64,000 bases of DNA from Rhabdothermincola salaria (GCF_021246445.1 NZ_JAJQXW010000003.1:124001-188000), one strand, 5' to 3'; numbered from the stretch's first letter, positions 1-10,884 are shown. Notes: generated by a model from the letters alone, not told the origin. Numbers and translations: made by a program.

Positions 1-2345
<2,345 letters not shown>

Positions 2346-2486
2346 GGTTGTCTCCTCCAGCGGTTGGGCGGACGGGTCGCGTCGGCGCCCCGGGAGGGGC
2401 GACCGCGGATCGACGGACCCGGGAACTCAGGTGGGGGGCGACCGGCCCCGCGACGGGACCCGGCGGACGCGCCGGGCCGACTCACG

Positions 2487-2516
2487 AGTCTACGGACCAC
2501 CCGGCCGCGCGGCCAA
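2487..2516 (-). promoter_or_regulatory. Promoter of rpsB operon
   Basis: On the minus strand a -35 TTGGCC (2511-2516) and a -10 TAGACT (2487-2492) are separated by 18 bp. They lie about 140 nt upstream of the rpsB start, leaving a leader in which S2 autoregulation would be possible. Apart from the leader, 2346-2533 holds no gene. Confidence 0.55.
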
Positions 2517-2533
2517 CCGGCTGTCCTCGCCGG

Positions 2534-4132
2534 TCATGTCCCCGCCCCGGCCCAGGCCGCGAGGGCGTCACCGGCCACCCGCTGGGTTCCGCCGATCACG
2601 GTGGGAGCCACCCGGTCGGCCACGTGGTCGGCGAAGGTCTCACAGGTCGGCGCCGCCCCGGCCAGGGCGAGGGAGACCTCCCGCAGGGCGGCCGGGTCCG
2701 TGGTGAGGGCGCCGTGGGCACCGAACGAGAGCCCGGGGTCGACGATGACGGAGCGGTCGGCGGCGCCGTCCGCGGTGCGGTTGGCCGGAACGGTGAGATC
2801 GAAGCGAGCCCCGACGGTGGTGAAGCGCACGTGGTCGGGCAGCGGCTCGTTGCGCACCGAGGCCAGCACCGGGGAGCTGGTGGCCAGCTGGGCGATGGCC
2901 GGGCGGCGGGGATCGAGCGGAGCCATGAACCCGGCATCGACGGCCTCGTGCAGGATGCCGTCGCCGACGAGCGTCGCTTCGAGGCCCACCACGGCCTCGG
3001 CCAGGTCGGCGCCCTGGTGGGGCGAGCCCAGGGTGACGAGGTTCTGGACCTGCTCGGGGAGGCGGTCGCCGTCGGCGGCCCGGTCGAGGGCCAACCGGGC
3101 CACCACCCCGCCCTGGGAGTGAGCCAGCACGTCGATGGGGACACCCGGCTCGCGCCGCGCCACCTCGCCGACGAGGTCGGCCAGCTCGTCGGCCGAGACC
3201 ACCAGAGGCTGCTGGGAGTCCACGCCGTCGAAGGGGCGCACGTCGATGCCGGCCAACCCCGGGTCCCCGGGTCGGTGCGGATGGCCCTGGTCGGGCGCCC
3301 GCCCACCCGTGTAGGCGAAGCGGACCACGTCGTCCGGTGCGTAGCCGAGGGCTTCCGTGGGCAGCTCGAAGGCGGAGTTGCCCTCGCTGGCGGTCCCCAG
3401 GCCGCTCACCACCACCGCGATGCGCCGTCCCTGCACCGAGGGCACCGCCACCCCGGGCGCGGTGCAGTCCAGGCGGTGCCGCAGGTAGTCGACGCCGGTG
3501 TGGGCCAGCCACCACGACGCATCGAAGACCGACGGCACCAGGTCGACGGCGTCGCCGAACGCACCGACCGCGCCGGCTCCTGCGTCCCAGACCACCCGCA
3601 GGAGGTGACGGCGCTCCACCAGGGGGTCGGCGCCCTCCCCCGTGCCGGGCACGAGCACCGGTCGGTGCGACAGCTCGCCGCCGAGGAGGTCCTCGGGGTC
3701 CAGGTAGTTGCCGTGGCCGTCGCGCACCCCGAAGTGCAGGGAGTCGCCGGCCATCCCCACCTGGTCACCGGCGCGCACCTCGGCCCCGGTGACGACCGAG
3801 GTCGCCGCCAGGAACGAGTAGCTGGTGCGCAGGCCATCGGGGTGCGCCACCGTGACGTGGAGCGAACCGGCCACGTCGCCCGCGAAGAGCACCGTGCCCC
3901 CGGCGGCGGCGTGCACCGGCGTCCCCGGTGCGGTGGCGTAGTCGACACCCCGGTTCCCGGGCTGCCACCGCTCGGCCGGGAGGTCGAAGCGCTCCACGAT
4001 CGGGCCCTCGACGGGAGGCGAGTAGCGCTCTCGGGCGCCCTGGGCGCTGACGGGAGCCACCAGGACCACGGTGGACCAGAGCGAGACGGACAGGAGGAGC
4101 ACGCCGATGGTGCGTGCGGTGGTACGGGGCAC
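2534..4132 (-). CDS. Secreted protein: degenerate LytM/M23 domain fused to alpha/beta hydrolase
   Basis: Exported 532-residue protein. Residues 1-30 form a signal peptide (VLLLSVSLWSTVVLVAPVSA). Residues about 40-140 are an M23 LytM fold, recognisable from NRGVDYATAPGTPVHAAAGG and LHFGVRDG. Of the five usual metal and catalytic positions only D64 and H133 remain; the first ligand is N60, and the two catalytic histidines are F107 and S131, so endopeptidase activity is unlikely. From about 235 onward there is an alpha/beta hydrolase: IAVVVSGLG, then the nucleophile elbow AHSQGG with S339, then LVTLGSPHQG, as in lipases of the PGAP1/triacylglycerol type. An M23 gene near rpsB and whiG is familiar in actinobacteria, but the hydrolase half is unexpected. 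GTG start with GGGGAGGG close upstream. Function unknown; possibly a wall-tethered esterase. Confidence 0.8.
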   Translation of the reverse strand: MPRTTARTIGVLLLSVSLWSTVVLVAPVSAQGARERYSPPVEGPIVERFDLPAERWQPGNRGVDYATAPGTPVHAAAGGTVLFAGDVAGSLHVTVAHPDGLRTSYSFLAATSVVTGAEVRAGDQVGMAGDSLHFGVRDGHGNYLDPEDLLGGELSHRPVLVPGTGEGADPLVERRHLLRVVWDAGAGAVGAFGDAVDLVPSVFDASWWLAHTGVDYLRHRLDCTAPGVAVPSVQGRRIAVVVSGLGTASEGNSAFELPTEALGYAPDDVVRFAYTGGRAPDQGHPHRPGDPGLAGIDVRPFDGVDSQQPLVVSADELADLVGEVARREPGVPIDVLAHSQGGVVARLALDRAADGDRLPEQVQNLVTLGSPHQGADLAEAVVGLEATLVGDGILHEAVDAGFMAPLDPRRPAIAQLATSSPVLASVRNEPLPDHVRFTTVGARFDLTVPANRTADGAADRSVIVDPGLSFGAHGALTTDPAALREVSLALAGAAPTCETFADHVADRVAPTVIGGTQRVAGDALAAWAGAGT

Positions 4133-4139
4133 GAGCCCT

Positions 4140-4166
4140 CCCCAGGGCGCGACGGGTCACCTGGGG
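4140..4166 (-). promoter_or_regulatory. Hairpin covering the ribosome site of the LytM/hydrolase gene
   Basis: CCCCAG at 4140-4145 pairs with CTGGGG at 4161-4166 just upstream of the GTG start; on the minus-strand RNA the proximal arm runs into the GGGGAGGG ribosome site, so folding could limit access to it. The rest of 4167-4285 shows only short GC-rich dyads; I looked for a c-di-AMP riboswitch and did not find one. Confidence 0.3.
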
Positions 4167-4285
4167 GAAGGAGGACGGCGCAGGCAGCGCCGGGACAGCG
4201 GGTCGCGTCGAACGACCGAGCGGGCGCCGTCGGCGCCGATCACCCGAGGGTCAGCCGGTGGGTGGGCCCGGCACGACGAGGGTGC

Positions 4286-5071
4286 TCAGACCGGTTCGCG
4301 CTCGGTGGCCTGGATCCGCGACCGCAGCTGGAGCACGGCCTTGGTGTGGATCTGGCAGACGCGGCTCTCGGTGACCCCGAGGACCCGACCGATCTCGGCC
4401 AGGGTGAGGCCCTCGTAGTAGTAGAGGGTGAGGACCAGCTTCTCGCGCTCGGGCATGCCGTTGACGGCCTCGGCGAGGATCTCCTTCATCTCCACCACCT
4501 CGAAGGTGGCGACCGGCCCCTCGGTGCGGTCCGGGACGGTGTCGCCGAGCGTCATCGACTCGCCCCGCTCGCCGCCGCCCATGACCTCGTCGAGCGCGGC
4601 CAGGCCGATGAAGGAGATCTGCGACAACGTGGTCTGCAGCTGGTCGTCGGTGAGGTCGAGCTCGACGGCGATCTCGGCCTCAGTGGGGGTGCGGCGCAGC
4701 TCGTTCTCGAGCTTGGCGTAGGCCTGCTCGAGCGCGCGGGCCTTGGCTCGCACCGAGCGGGGCACCCAGTCGATGGAGCGCAGCTCGTCGAGGATGGCGC
4801 CGCGGATGCGCGAGATGGCGTAGGTCTCGAACTTGAAGCCCCGTTCGAGGTCGAACTTCTCGATGGCGTCGATGAGGCCGAACATGCCGTAGCTGACGAG
4901 GTCGGCCTGTTCGACGTTCTGGGGCAGACCGACCGCCACCCGGCTGGCCACGTACTTCACCAGCGGGGCATAGATCAGGATCAACCGGTCGCGATCGGCG
5001 CGATCACCGCTGTCTTTGTACTCGGCCCAGAGCTGTGCGGTCTGCGCGGCCTGTTCGTCGTCCACAGCCAT
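4286..5071 (-). CDS. whiG: Sigma factor of the WhiG/FliA family
   Basis: Alternative sigma-70 factor of group 3 (FliA/WhiG), which directs RNA polymerase to sporulation or motility genes in other actinobacteria. The 261-residue product carries region 2 ([46 protein letters not shown]), region 3 ([15 protein letters not shown]) and region 4 ([34 protein letters not shown], given here as key stretches only). The ATG is 2 bases after the xerC stop. AGGA sits directly against this ATG, so the GTG two codons later (5065), with 6-nt spacing, is an equally good start. A longer frame running back to 5500 lies inside xerC and is not the gene. No flagellar genes are visible, so a developmental role is as likely as a motility role. 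Confidence 0.9.
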   Translation of the reverse strand: MAVDDEQAAQTAQLWAEYKDSGDRADRDRLILIYAPLVKYVASRVAVGLPQNVEQADLVSYGMFGLIDAIEKFDLERGFKFETYAISRIRGAILDELRSIDWVPRSVRAKARALEQAYAKLENELRRTPTEAEIAVELDLTDDQLQTTLSQISFIGLAALDEVMGGGERGESMTLGDTVPDRTEGPVATFEVVEMKEILAEAVNGMPEREKLVLTLYYYEGLTLAEIGRVLGVTESRVCQIHTKAVLQLRSRIQATEREPV

Positions 5072-5073
5072 TC

Positions 5074-5991
5074 CTACGCTCGGGGGTGGGTGGCGTCGAG
5101 CACCGACCGGAGCCGCTGCTTGCTGACATGGGTGTAGTGCTGGGTGGTCCCCAGGTCGGCGTGCCCCAACAACTCCTGCACCGTTCGTACGTCGGCACCT
5201 CCGTCGAGGAGATGAGTGGCGAAGGTGTGGCGCAGGGCGTGGGGGTGTGTGGGGGCGGCGGCGCGGCGGTCGAGCAGGCGGCGCACGTCGCGGGGCCCGA
5301 GGCGCTGACCCCGGCGGTTGAGGAACACGGCGTCGACCGGCGTGTCGGCCGTGCTCAGCATCCGGCGTCCGTGCCCGAGCCAGTCGCGCAGGGCTTCGAC
5401 CGCCGGTGCGCTGAGGGGCACCACCCGCTGCTTGTCCCCCTTGCCGAGGACTGTGAGGCGCCGGCGCTCGATGTCGATGTCGGCGGGCCGCAGGCTGCAC
5501 ACTTCGGCCACCCGCAGACCGCTGCCGTAGAGCAGCTCGAGCACGGCGTCGTCGCGGCTGCGCACGGCGGGGGGATCGTCGGCGATGGTGGCCGGCGGGT
5601 CGTCGAGCAGGGCGCTGAGCTCGTCGTCGCGCAGCACCCGGGGGAGCCGACCCGACCCGCCGGGAGCGCTCAGCCCCAAGGCCGGATCGGCGGCGAGACG
5701 GCCCGTGCGGGTCAGCCAGGCGAAGTACCGGCGTAGCGAGGATGCCTTGCGCGCCACCGTGCGTCGGGCGTAGCGGCGGGTGCCGAGGTGGGCCAGGTAG
5801 CGACGCAGAGTGGTGCGGCGCACCTCGCCCGGACTGGTGAGGGGGAGGCGCCCGGCCCAGGCCACGAACGCCTCCAGATCACCCTGGTAGGCCCGCACGG
5901 TGGCGGGCGCGACGCCGGTGAGAGAGGCGGTGAAGGCCTCGAGTTCCCAAGCGCCACTTTCCGAGTGCACCCGAGCACTGTAACCGCGCAC
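5074..5991 (-). CDS. xerC: Tyrosine recombinase XerC
   Basis: Site-specific recombinase that resolves chromosome dimers at dif with XerD. About 305 residues. An N-terminal SAM-like core-binding domain is followed by the catalytic domain with the full set R160 (GSGLRVAEV), K184 (GKGDKQR), H251-R254 (HALRH), H277 (LLGHADLG) and Y286 (QHYTHVS). I chose GTG 5991 because AGGGAG lies 9 nt upstream; TTG 6000 directly follows that site, and GTG 5970 is a third option. It follows dprA closely and precedes whiG by 2 bases, so it is part of the comM-dprA-xerC-whiG operon. An integrase of a mobile element is unlikely given the housekeeping context. Confidence 0.92.
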   Translation of the reverse strand: MRGYSARVHSESGAWELEAFTASLTGVAPATVRAYQGDLEAFVAWAGRLPLTSPGEVRRTTLRRYLAHLGTRRYARRTVARKASSLRRYFAWLTRTGRLAADPALGLSAPGGSGRLPRVLRDDELSALLDDPPATIADDPPAVRSRDDAVLELLYGSGLRVAEVCSLRPADIDIERRRLTVLGKGDKQRVVPLSAPAVEALRDWLGHGRRMLSTADTPVDAVFLNRRGQRLGPRDVRRLLDRRAAAPTHPHALRHTFATHLLDGGADVRTVQELLGHADLGTTQHYTHVSKQRLRSVLDATHPRA

Positions 5992-6004
5992 CGCGCTCAA
6001 CTCC

Positions 6005-7174
6005 CTAGGTCGTTCGGCCTACGCGCCCGGTCCGGCGGTCCCGATCGGCCCCACCGGGGTCGCGACCAAGCCGCTCGACCCAACCCGCCGAGGTGGTGAC
6101 CCAGCCCCCGTCCTCGAGCTGTTCGACCGCCACCACCACGGCGCCCAGGGCCAGGCCGGTGGCCAGGACGAGCTGCTCGACGGCCACCGGTTGCCAGGGC
6201 AGGGCGGCCAGGACGCGCTCGGCATCACCGGTCGGGGCGGTGCGCCGCTCCGCGGCCGGGCGGTGCCGAACGCCCTCGACCCCGAGGGCCAACAGCACGT
6301 CGGCAGCCTGGCGGGCGGGGCCGCATCCGTCGAAGAGCAGCTGGTTGGTGCCCGCGCTGCTCGGTGCGGTGACCGGACCGGGCACGGCCAGGACGGTCCG
6401 GCCCCGGCGACCGGCCTCGACGGCGGTGCCCATGGCCCCACCGGTGGCGTGGGACTCGACCACCACGACGACGTCGGCGAGGGCGGCGATGAGGCGGTTG
6501 CGGGCCGGGAACTGCCACGCCGCCGAGGGCGCACCCAGCGGGTACTCGCTCAACAGGAGCCCCCGTTCGCCGACGGCCCGCCACAATCCGCCATGGGCGC
6601 GGGGGTACACCCGGTCGAGGCCGGAGCCGACCACCCCGATGGGCGGGGCGCCCTCGATGGCGAGCACCCCGGCGTGGGCCGCGCCATCGATGCCGAGCGC
6701 CAGCCCCGAGACCACCGCCACCCCCGCCTCGGCCAACTCGCGGCCCAGGGCGTGGGCCACGTCGAGGCCGTAGCGGGTGGCGTCGCGGGTGCCCACCACC
6801 GCGGCGCGCATCCCGGCCAGGTGATCGAGGTCGCCGCGCCAGAACAGCACCACGGGTGGGTCGTCGTCGGTCGCCAGCACGGCCGGGAACGCGGGCGAGT
6901 CGCAGGTGACCACCCCGACCGCCGCCCGACGATGCGCGTCCCAGAGGGCGTCGGGGTCGAGCTGGCCGGCTCGCCGGGCCCATCGCTCGATCACCTCGGC
7001 GCGCTCGTGGCGGCCGGGCTGGACCACCAACGAGGGGTCGACCCGGCCGGATCTCACGGCCGTCCAGGCCCCTTCGGGCCCGTACCGGTCGAGGAGCCGG
7101 CGCAGGCGCCCCGGTCCGATGGAGGGCAGGGCGGCCAGGGCCACCACGTAGCGGGTCTCGGGTCGTCGGGCCAC
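6005..7174 (-). CDS. dprA: DNA processing protein DprA
   Basis: Binds incoming single-stranded DNA and loads RecA during transformation; widely kept even in species not known to be competent. The 389-residue product has an N-terminal helical region (ALAALPSIGPGRLRRLLDRYG), then the extended Rossmann fold with VVGTRDATRYG, VVSGLALGIDGAAH and FPARNRLIA, and a C-terminal winged-helix-like domain (PWQPVAVEQLVLATG). The GTG start is one base after the comM stop (TGACGTG), so the two are probably translationally coupled. Pairing with comM, another DNA-uptake-associated gene, supports the call. Confidence 0.94.
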   Translation of the reverse strand: MARRPETRYVVALAALPSIGPGRLRRLLDRYGPEGAWTAVRSGRVDPSLVVQPGRHERAEVIERWARRAGQLDPDALWDAHRRAAVGVVTCDSPAFPAVLATDDDPPVVLFWRGDLDHLAGMRAAVVGTRDATRYGLDVAHALGRELAEAGVAVVSGLALGIDGAAHAGVLAIEGAPPIGVVGSGLDRVYPRAHGGLWRAVGERGLLLSEYPLGAPSAAWQFPARNRLIAALADVVVVVESHATGGAMGTAVEAGRRGRTVLAVPGPVTAPSSAGTNQLLFDGCGPARQAADVLLALGVEGVRHRPAAERRTAPTGDAERVLAALPWQPVAVEQLVLATGLALGAVVVAVEQLEDGGWVTTSAGWVERLGRDPGGADRDRRTGRVGRTT

Positions 7175-7175
7175 G

Positions 7176-8690
7176 TCAGCTGGCCCGACGCTGCGCCAGG
7201 AACGACGGCTCCTGGCGCAGGTGGAGGGCCACGGCCACATGGGCATCGGCCAGCGGGGGGTCGTCGCCGGCGAGGTCGGCGACGGTCAGCGCCACCCGCC
7301 AGACGCGGCGCAGCCCACGAGCGCTCAACCGGCCGGTGGCGAGCGCCCGCTCGACCATGCGGGTGGCCGCCGGGGCGAGCGGCGCCAGCTCGTCGAGGGC
7401 TCGACCGGAGAGCTCGGCGTTGGCCACCACGCCACGGGCCTGCGCCCGTCGGCGTGCTGCCCGGACCCGTTGGGCGACGGTGGCCGTGGTGTCGCCACCG
7501 GCACCGTGGAGCAGCTGGGTGGGATCGGGCCGGAAGATGTCGACGCGCAGGTCGAAGCGGTCGAGGAGGGGGCCCGACACCCGCCGGCGGTAGCGCTCGA
7601 GGGCCCGATCGCTGCACCGACAGCCAGCCGGCCCCATGCCCTCGCCGCACGGGCAGGGGTTCATGGCCGCCAACAACAAGAAGCGGGCCGCCACCGTGAC
7701 GCGGTGATCGGCCCGGGCGATGCGCACGACGCCCTCCTCGAGCGGCTGGCGCAACGCGTCGAGGACGGCGAGGGGGAACTCTCCCAGCTCGTCGAGGAAG
7801 AGCACCCCGCCGTGGGCGAGGCTGATCTCGCCGGGGCGCAGGTGCCCGGCGCCGCCGCCGATGACCGCCACGGCCGACGCCCCGTGGTGCGGGGCCCGCA
7901 GCGGCGGTCGCCGCACCAGCCCGCCGGGAAAGGGCAGACCGGCGGCGGAGTGGATGCGCGTGGTCTCGAAGGCGGTGACGTCGTCGAGATCGGGCAGCAA
8001 CCCGGGCAACCGCTGGGCCAGCATCGTCTTGCCGGCCCCGGGAGGGCCAGTCATCAAGAGGTGGTGACCGCCCGCGGCGGCCAGCTCGAGAGCCTGACGG
8101 CCGAGCGGATGGCCCCGCACCTCGGCCAGGTCGACCGCGGCGCCGGGGGGAGGGGACGGCGGCGGGTCGGGCAAGGGTGGCCAGGGCGCGCCCTGCACCA
8201 GCGTCTCGACCAACCGGGTGAGGGTGGCGGCGGTGCGCACCACGTGGCGCCCGACGACCTCGGCCTCGGCCACCGAGGCCGGGGGCACCACCACCTCGGC
8301 GACGTCGACCGCGTCGACCAGCGACAGCATGCCGGGCACGTGGCGCAGGGTGCCGTCGAGGCCCAGCTCGCCGAGGAAGGCCCGACCCTCGACCACGTCG
8401 GCCGGGATCTGGCCGGTGGCGACCAGGATCGCCACCGCGATGGCCAGGTCGAGGCCGGCCCCGGCCTTGCGCACCGTGGTGGGGGCGAGGTTCACGGTGG
8501 TGCGGCGGTCGGGCCAGGCGAGGTCGCTGGACAAGATGGCCGCCCGGGTGCGGTCGCGGGCTTCGCGCACGGACGTGTCGGGCAGGCCGACGACGCTGAA
8601 GCTCGGCAGACCGTTGCCGACGTGGACCTCGACGAGGACGGGGAGCCCGTCGACCCCCGAGAGGGTGGCGGACGCGACGGTGGCGAGCAT
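7176..8690 (-). CDS. comM: ComM/YifB family AAA+ ATPase
   Basis: Mg-chelatase-like AAA+ protein; in Gram-negative bacteria ComM is a hexameric branch-migration helicase used in natural transformation. The 504 residues contain an N-terminal Lon-protease-like domain (FSVVGLPDTSVREARDR near 31), Walker A GPPGAGKT at 215-222, Walker B GGVLFLDELGEF near 297, the MNPCPCG motif and a C-terminal lid domain. Start ATG has GGAGGGCGACC before it. It heads the comM-dprA-xerC-whiG run and has a good promoter upstream at 8776-8804. Confidence 0.94.
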   Translation of the reverse strand: MLATVASATLSGVDGLPVLVEVHVGNGLPSFSVVGLPDTSVREARDRTRAAILSSDLAWPDRRTTVNLAPTTVRKAGAGLDLAIAVAILVATGQIPADVVEGRAFLGELGLDGTLRHVPGMLSLVDAVDVAEVVVPPASVAEAEVVGRHVVRTAATLTRLVETLVQGAPWPPLPDPPPSPPPGAAVDLAEVRGHPLGRQALELAAAGGHHLLMTGPPGAGKTMLAQRLPGLLPDLDDVTAFETTRIHSAAGLPFPGGLVRRPPLRAPHHGASAVAVIGGGAGHLRPGEISLAHGGVLFLDELGEFPLAVLDALRQPLEEGVVRIARADHRVTVAARFLLLAAMNPCPCGEGMGPAGCRCSDRALERYRRRVSGPLLDRFDLRVDIFRPDPTQLLHGAGGDTTATVAQRVRAARRRAQARGVVANAELSGRALDELAPLAPAATRMVERALATGRLSARGLRRVWRVALTVADLAGDDPPLADAHVAVALHLRQEPSFLAQRRAS

Positions 8691-8775
8691 GGTCGCCCTC
8701 CAGAGCAGGCCGGCACCCGAGGTGCCGGGGGGACAGGAGGGCGGCCACCGAGGCGGGCCGCCGAGCGCTCCGCTG

Positions 8776-8804
8776 ACGCTAGGTCAGGCCGGCTCCGACC
8801 ACAA
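8776..8804 (-). promoter_or_regulatory. Promoter of comM-dprA-xerC-whiG
   Basis: Minus-strand TTGTGG (8799-8804), 17-bp spacer and TAGCGT (8776-8781), about 85 nt before the comM start. One of the best-spaced -35/-10 pairs in the window. Confidence 0.6.
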
Positions 8805-8811
8805 TGGCCGG

Positions 8812-9156
8812 CTACAGCACCTCGCGGGTGTAGAGGGCGACGGCTTCGAGCTGGGCGTCGGTGAGACGTCCTTCGAACCCCGGCATGCCCCCCTGGCCGT
8901 CGGCGATCACGGCGATCTGGTCGGCGATGTCGGGGTAGTTCTCGACGACCTGGCCGTCGGAGAGCTTCGACCCGAACCCGCCGCCGCCGGCGCGGCCGTG
9001 GCAGCCGGCGCACTGGGAGCTGAAGATCTGCTGGCCCTCGAGCAGCACCGGGTCGGTGGGTGCCGCCGGGGTGTCCTCCGACGAGCACCCGGCCAGGCCC
9101 ACGGCCACCGCCCCCACGAGCACCAACGACACGGTCAGGGGACGCCACCAGCTCAT
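8812..9156 (-). CDS. Lipoprotein class I cytochrome c
   Basis: Small electron-transfer protein attached to the outer face of the membrane. The 114-residue product begins with a lipoprotein signal whose lipobox is GLAGC (Cys24). A single c-type haem site CAGCH lies at 49-53 and Met91 in GGMPGF is the likely sixth ligand. The domain is about 80 residues, as in the c551/c553-like cytochromes that appear in terminal oxidase and photosynthetic chains. The start ATG at 9156 is supported by the leaderless-type -10 box 7 nt upstream. No oxidase genes are nearby, so its partner is unknown. Confidence 0.88.
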   Translation of the reverse strand: MSWWRPLTVSLVLVGAVAVGLAGCSSEDTPAAPTDPVLLEGQQIFSSQCAGCHGRAGGGGFGSKLSDGQVVENYPDIADQIAVIADGQGGMPGFEGRLTDAQLEAVALYTREVL

Positions 9157-9163
9157 GGGCGGC

Positions 9164-9169
9164 ACGGTA
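9164..9169 (-). promoter_or_regulatory. -10 box, leaderless cytochrome c gene
   Basis: TACCGT on the minus strand ends 7 nt before the ATG at 9156; no Shine-Dalgarno sequence is present. Confidence 0.5.
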
Positions 9170-9261
9170 CCCCGCCGCCCACGCGCCTCCCCAACCGGCC
9201 CGGCGCGCCCGGCGAGCGCCGGCCCGGACCGGTCGATGCGCCCGGACCGAGGCCGAGGGGC

Positions 9262-9267
9262 GATACT
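9262..9267 (+). promoter_or_regulatory. -10 box, small membrane protein gene
   Basis: GATACT ends 6 nt before GTG 9274. This position favours GTG 9274 over ATG 9280 as the start. Confidence 0.4.
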
Positions 9268-9273
9268 GGCTCG

Positions 9274-9384
9274 GTGGGCATGAACCCGTTCCGACCCCAT
9301 CGCCGTTCCCCCGCCGACTACGTGATGGTGGCCGCCGCCATCGCCGTGTGCGTGGCCCTCGTCCTGTGGGCCCTGTTCGGCTGA
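9274..9384 (+). CDS. Small single-pass membrane protein (36 residues)
   Basis: Unrecognised small protein with a basic N-terminus (MNPFRPHRRSPADYV after the first two codons) and one membrane helix, VMVAAAIAVCVALVLWALFG, at the C-terminal end; predicted to sit in the membrane with the basic end inside. Its TGA overlaps the ATG of the histidine phosphatase gene (TGATG), which is good evidence that it is translated. Start GTG 9274 fits the -10 box; ATG 9280 is the alternative, giving 34 residues. It may help place the phosphatase at the membrane, but that is only inferred from the coupling. Confidence 0.6.
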   Translation: MGMNPFRPHRRSPADYVMVAAAIAVCVALVLWALFG

Positions 9385-10061
9385 TGGAGCTGGTCTTCGT
9401 CCGCCACGGCCAACCGGAGTGGGATCGCGACGGGCTCGCCGTCGACGATCCCGTGCTGACCGAGGTGGGCCTGACCCAGGCCCGGCACCTCGGTTCGGCC
9501 TTCACCGGCCGCCCCGTCGACCGCCTGCTCGTCTCCCCCCTCGTGCGGGCCCGTCAGACGGCGATGCCCGTCGCCGAGGCCCTGCAGATGGAGCCCGAGG
9601 TCCTCGACTGGTTGCCGGAGATCGCCGCTCCCGTCTGGCAGGGCACACCGTCGGACCTGGTGCAGCAGGCGTTCGCCGAGAGCCGGGCCCGCCCGCTCGA
9701 CGAGCAGTGGGACGGCCTGCCCGGCGGCGAGAGCTTCCGGGACTTCCACCAGCGCATCACCGGAGGCCTCGACGGCCTGCTCGGCGAGCTCGGGGTCCGT
9801 CGCCTCACCGAGTTCCCGCCCGTGTGGCAGCTCGACGATCCGGGTCCCCGGGTGGTGATCGTGGCCCACGCCGGCACCAACGCGGTGTGCCTCGGGCACC
9901 TGCTGGGCATCGAACCGGTGCCCTGGGAGTGGGAGCGCTTCGTCTCGTTCCACGCGTCGGTCAGCATCGTGCGGCCCGTGTCCATCAGCGGTGTGCACTC
10001 GTTCAGCCTCTTCCGGTTCTCCGACACCGCCCACCTGCCCGAGCACCTCCACACGAGGTGA
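9384..10061 (+). CDS. Histidine phosphatase family protein
   Basis: Phosphoglycerate-mutase-like fold enzyme of 225 residues. The catalytic phosphohistidine motif is VRHGQPEW at residues 5-12, with the partner arginine in SPLVRARQTA and the second histidine in VAHAGTNAV near 164. Substrate cannot be told from sequence: candidates are sugar phosphates, cobalamin-pathway alpha-ribazole phosphate or other phosphomonoesters. Transcribed with the upstream small membrane protein, whose stop codon overlaps its ATG. Convergent with yraN; the 66-bp gap has only a weak GC-rich dyad. Confidence 0.88.
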   Translation: MELVFVRHGQPEWDRDGLAVDDPVLTEVGLTQARHLGSAFTGRPVDRLLVSPLVRARQTAMPVAEALQMEPEVLDWLPEIAAPVWQGTPSDLVQQAFAESRARPLDEQWDGLPGGESFRDFHQRITGGLDGLLGELGVRRLTEFPPVWQLDDPGPRVVIVAHAGTNAVCLGHLLGIEPVPWEWERFVSFHASVSIVRPVSISGVHSFSLFRFSDTAHLPEHLHTR

Positions 10062-10127
10062 CGCCCCAGGGGTGGCCTCGCCCCGAACCTCCGGACCGCA
10101 GCCGACGGCCGGAGCGAACGACCGGGC

Positions 10128-10472
10128 TCAGAAGGCGGATTCGATGACGTCGACGCGTCCGGCGACGACGCAGGCGACGTCGAAGCGCAGGCTGCCCCTC
10201 GCGGTGCCGGTCTGCTCGAGCCAGCGCAGGGCGAGGGTGCGCAGGCGGAGCTGCTTGGTGCGCGTGACCGACTCGGCCGGGGTGCCGTAGGCGTTGGAGC
10301 TGCGGGTCTTGACCTCGCAGAACACGACGGTGCGACCCTTGCGCAGGACCAGGTCGAGCTCTCCCTCCCGGCAACGCCAGTTGCGGGCCACGACCTGGTA
10401 GCCGTGCTCCTCGTACCACCGTGCGGCCAGGGCTTCGCCGCGTGCCCCGAGGGCACGGCGGCCGGCGGTCAC
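10128..10472 (-). CDS. yraN: UPF0102 nuclease-fold protein YraN
   Basis: Conserved small protein of 114 residues with a PD-(D/E)xK restriction-endonuclease-like core: GEALAARWYEEHGYQVVARN, then GELDLVLR (E38, D40) and FCEVKTR (E53, K55). Its biochemical role is unsettled in the family; an involvement in DNA processing is assumed from the fold. GTG start follows the DUF2469 stop by 13 bases. In many actinobacteria yraN lies between DUF2469 and comM; here two opposite-strand genes separate it from comM. Confidence 0.9.
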   Translation of the reverse strand: MTAGRRALGARGEALAARWYEEHGYQVVARNWRCREGELDLVLRKGRTVVFCEVKTRSSNAYGTPAESVTRTKQLRLRTLALRWLEQTGTARGSLRFDVACVVAGRVDVIESAF

Positions 10473-10485
10473 CCGTGGAGCCCGT

Positions 10486-10788
10486 TCACCGCAGCTCCAG
10501 CTCGGCGGGCGGGAGCTCCTCGATGTTGACGTCCTTGAACGTGACGACGCGCACGTGGGTGACGAACCGGTTCTGGCGGTACATGTCCCACACCCACGCA
10601 TCGGAGAGGTCGAGCTCGACGCGGGTGCGACCGCTGTCGGCGACGACCTGCTGGGTGACCTCGTTGGCCAGGTAGAAGCGCCGCTCGGTCTCGACGACGT
10701 ACCGGAACATCGGGCAGACGTCCTTGTACTCGCGGTAGAGCTGCAACTCGACGTCGGACTCGTAGTCCTCGAGATCCTCGGTGCTCAC
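10486..10788 (-). CDS. DUF2469 protein
   Basis: Actinobacteria-specific conserved protein of 100 residues and unknown function. Diagnostic stretches are EDLEDYESDVELQLYREYKD near the N-terminus, YVVETERRFYLANEV near 40, and VVTFKDVNIEELPPAELEL at the C-terminus. Start GTG has AGGAGG 6 nt upstream. In most relatives it follows rnhB; here it comes directly after rplS, and neither lepB nor rnhB is between them. The short acidic protein has no signal peptide or membrane segment, so it is cytoplasmic. Confidence 0.9.
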   Translation of the reverse strand: MSTEDLEDYESDVELQLYREYKDVCPMFRYVVETERRFYLANEVTQQVVADSGRTRVELDLSDAWVWDMYRQNRFVTHVRVVTFKDVNIEELPPAELELR

Positions 10789-10838
10789 CTGTGTCCTCCT
10801 ACGACCCCGGGCTCGGGGACCGTGGGGGTGCCGGCAGG

Positions 10839-10857
10839 GGGCCGTCGACGACGGCCC
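10839..10857 (-). terminator. Hairpin after rplS
   Basis: GGGCCGTC and GACGGCCC form a perfect 8-bp stem with a 3-nt loop, 28 nt past the rplS stop. No T-run follows, as is common for actinobacterial terminators. It could act as an attenuator between rplS and DUF2469. Confidence 0.5.
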
Positions 10858-10884
10858 GATGGGCAACGACGGCGCCCAGAGGCG

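Noticed and set aside
4133-4285. c-di-AMP (ydaO) riboswitch ahead of the LytM/hydrolase gene
   Set aside because: Actinobacterial wall-hydrolase genes often carry one, but none of the conserved junction sequences can be found, and the gap is only 153 bp.
4286-5500. A 404-residue version of WhiG with an extra 140-residue N-terminus
   Set aside because: The extension lies inside xerC in another frame and is Pro/Arg-rich. The sigma domain starts at the ATG/GTG two bases after xerC.
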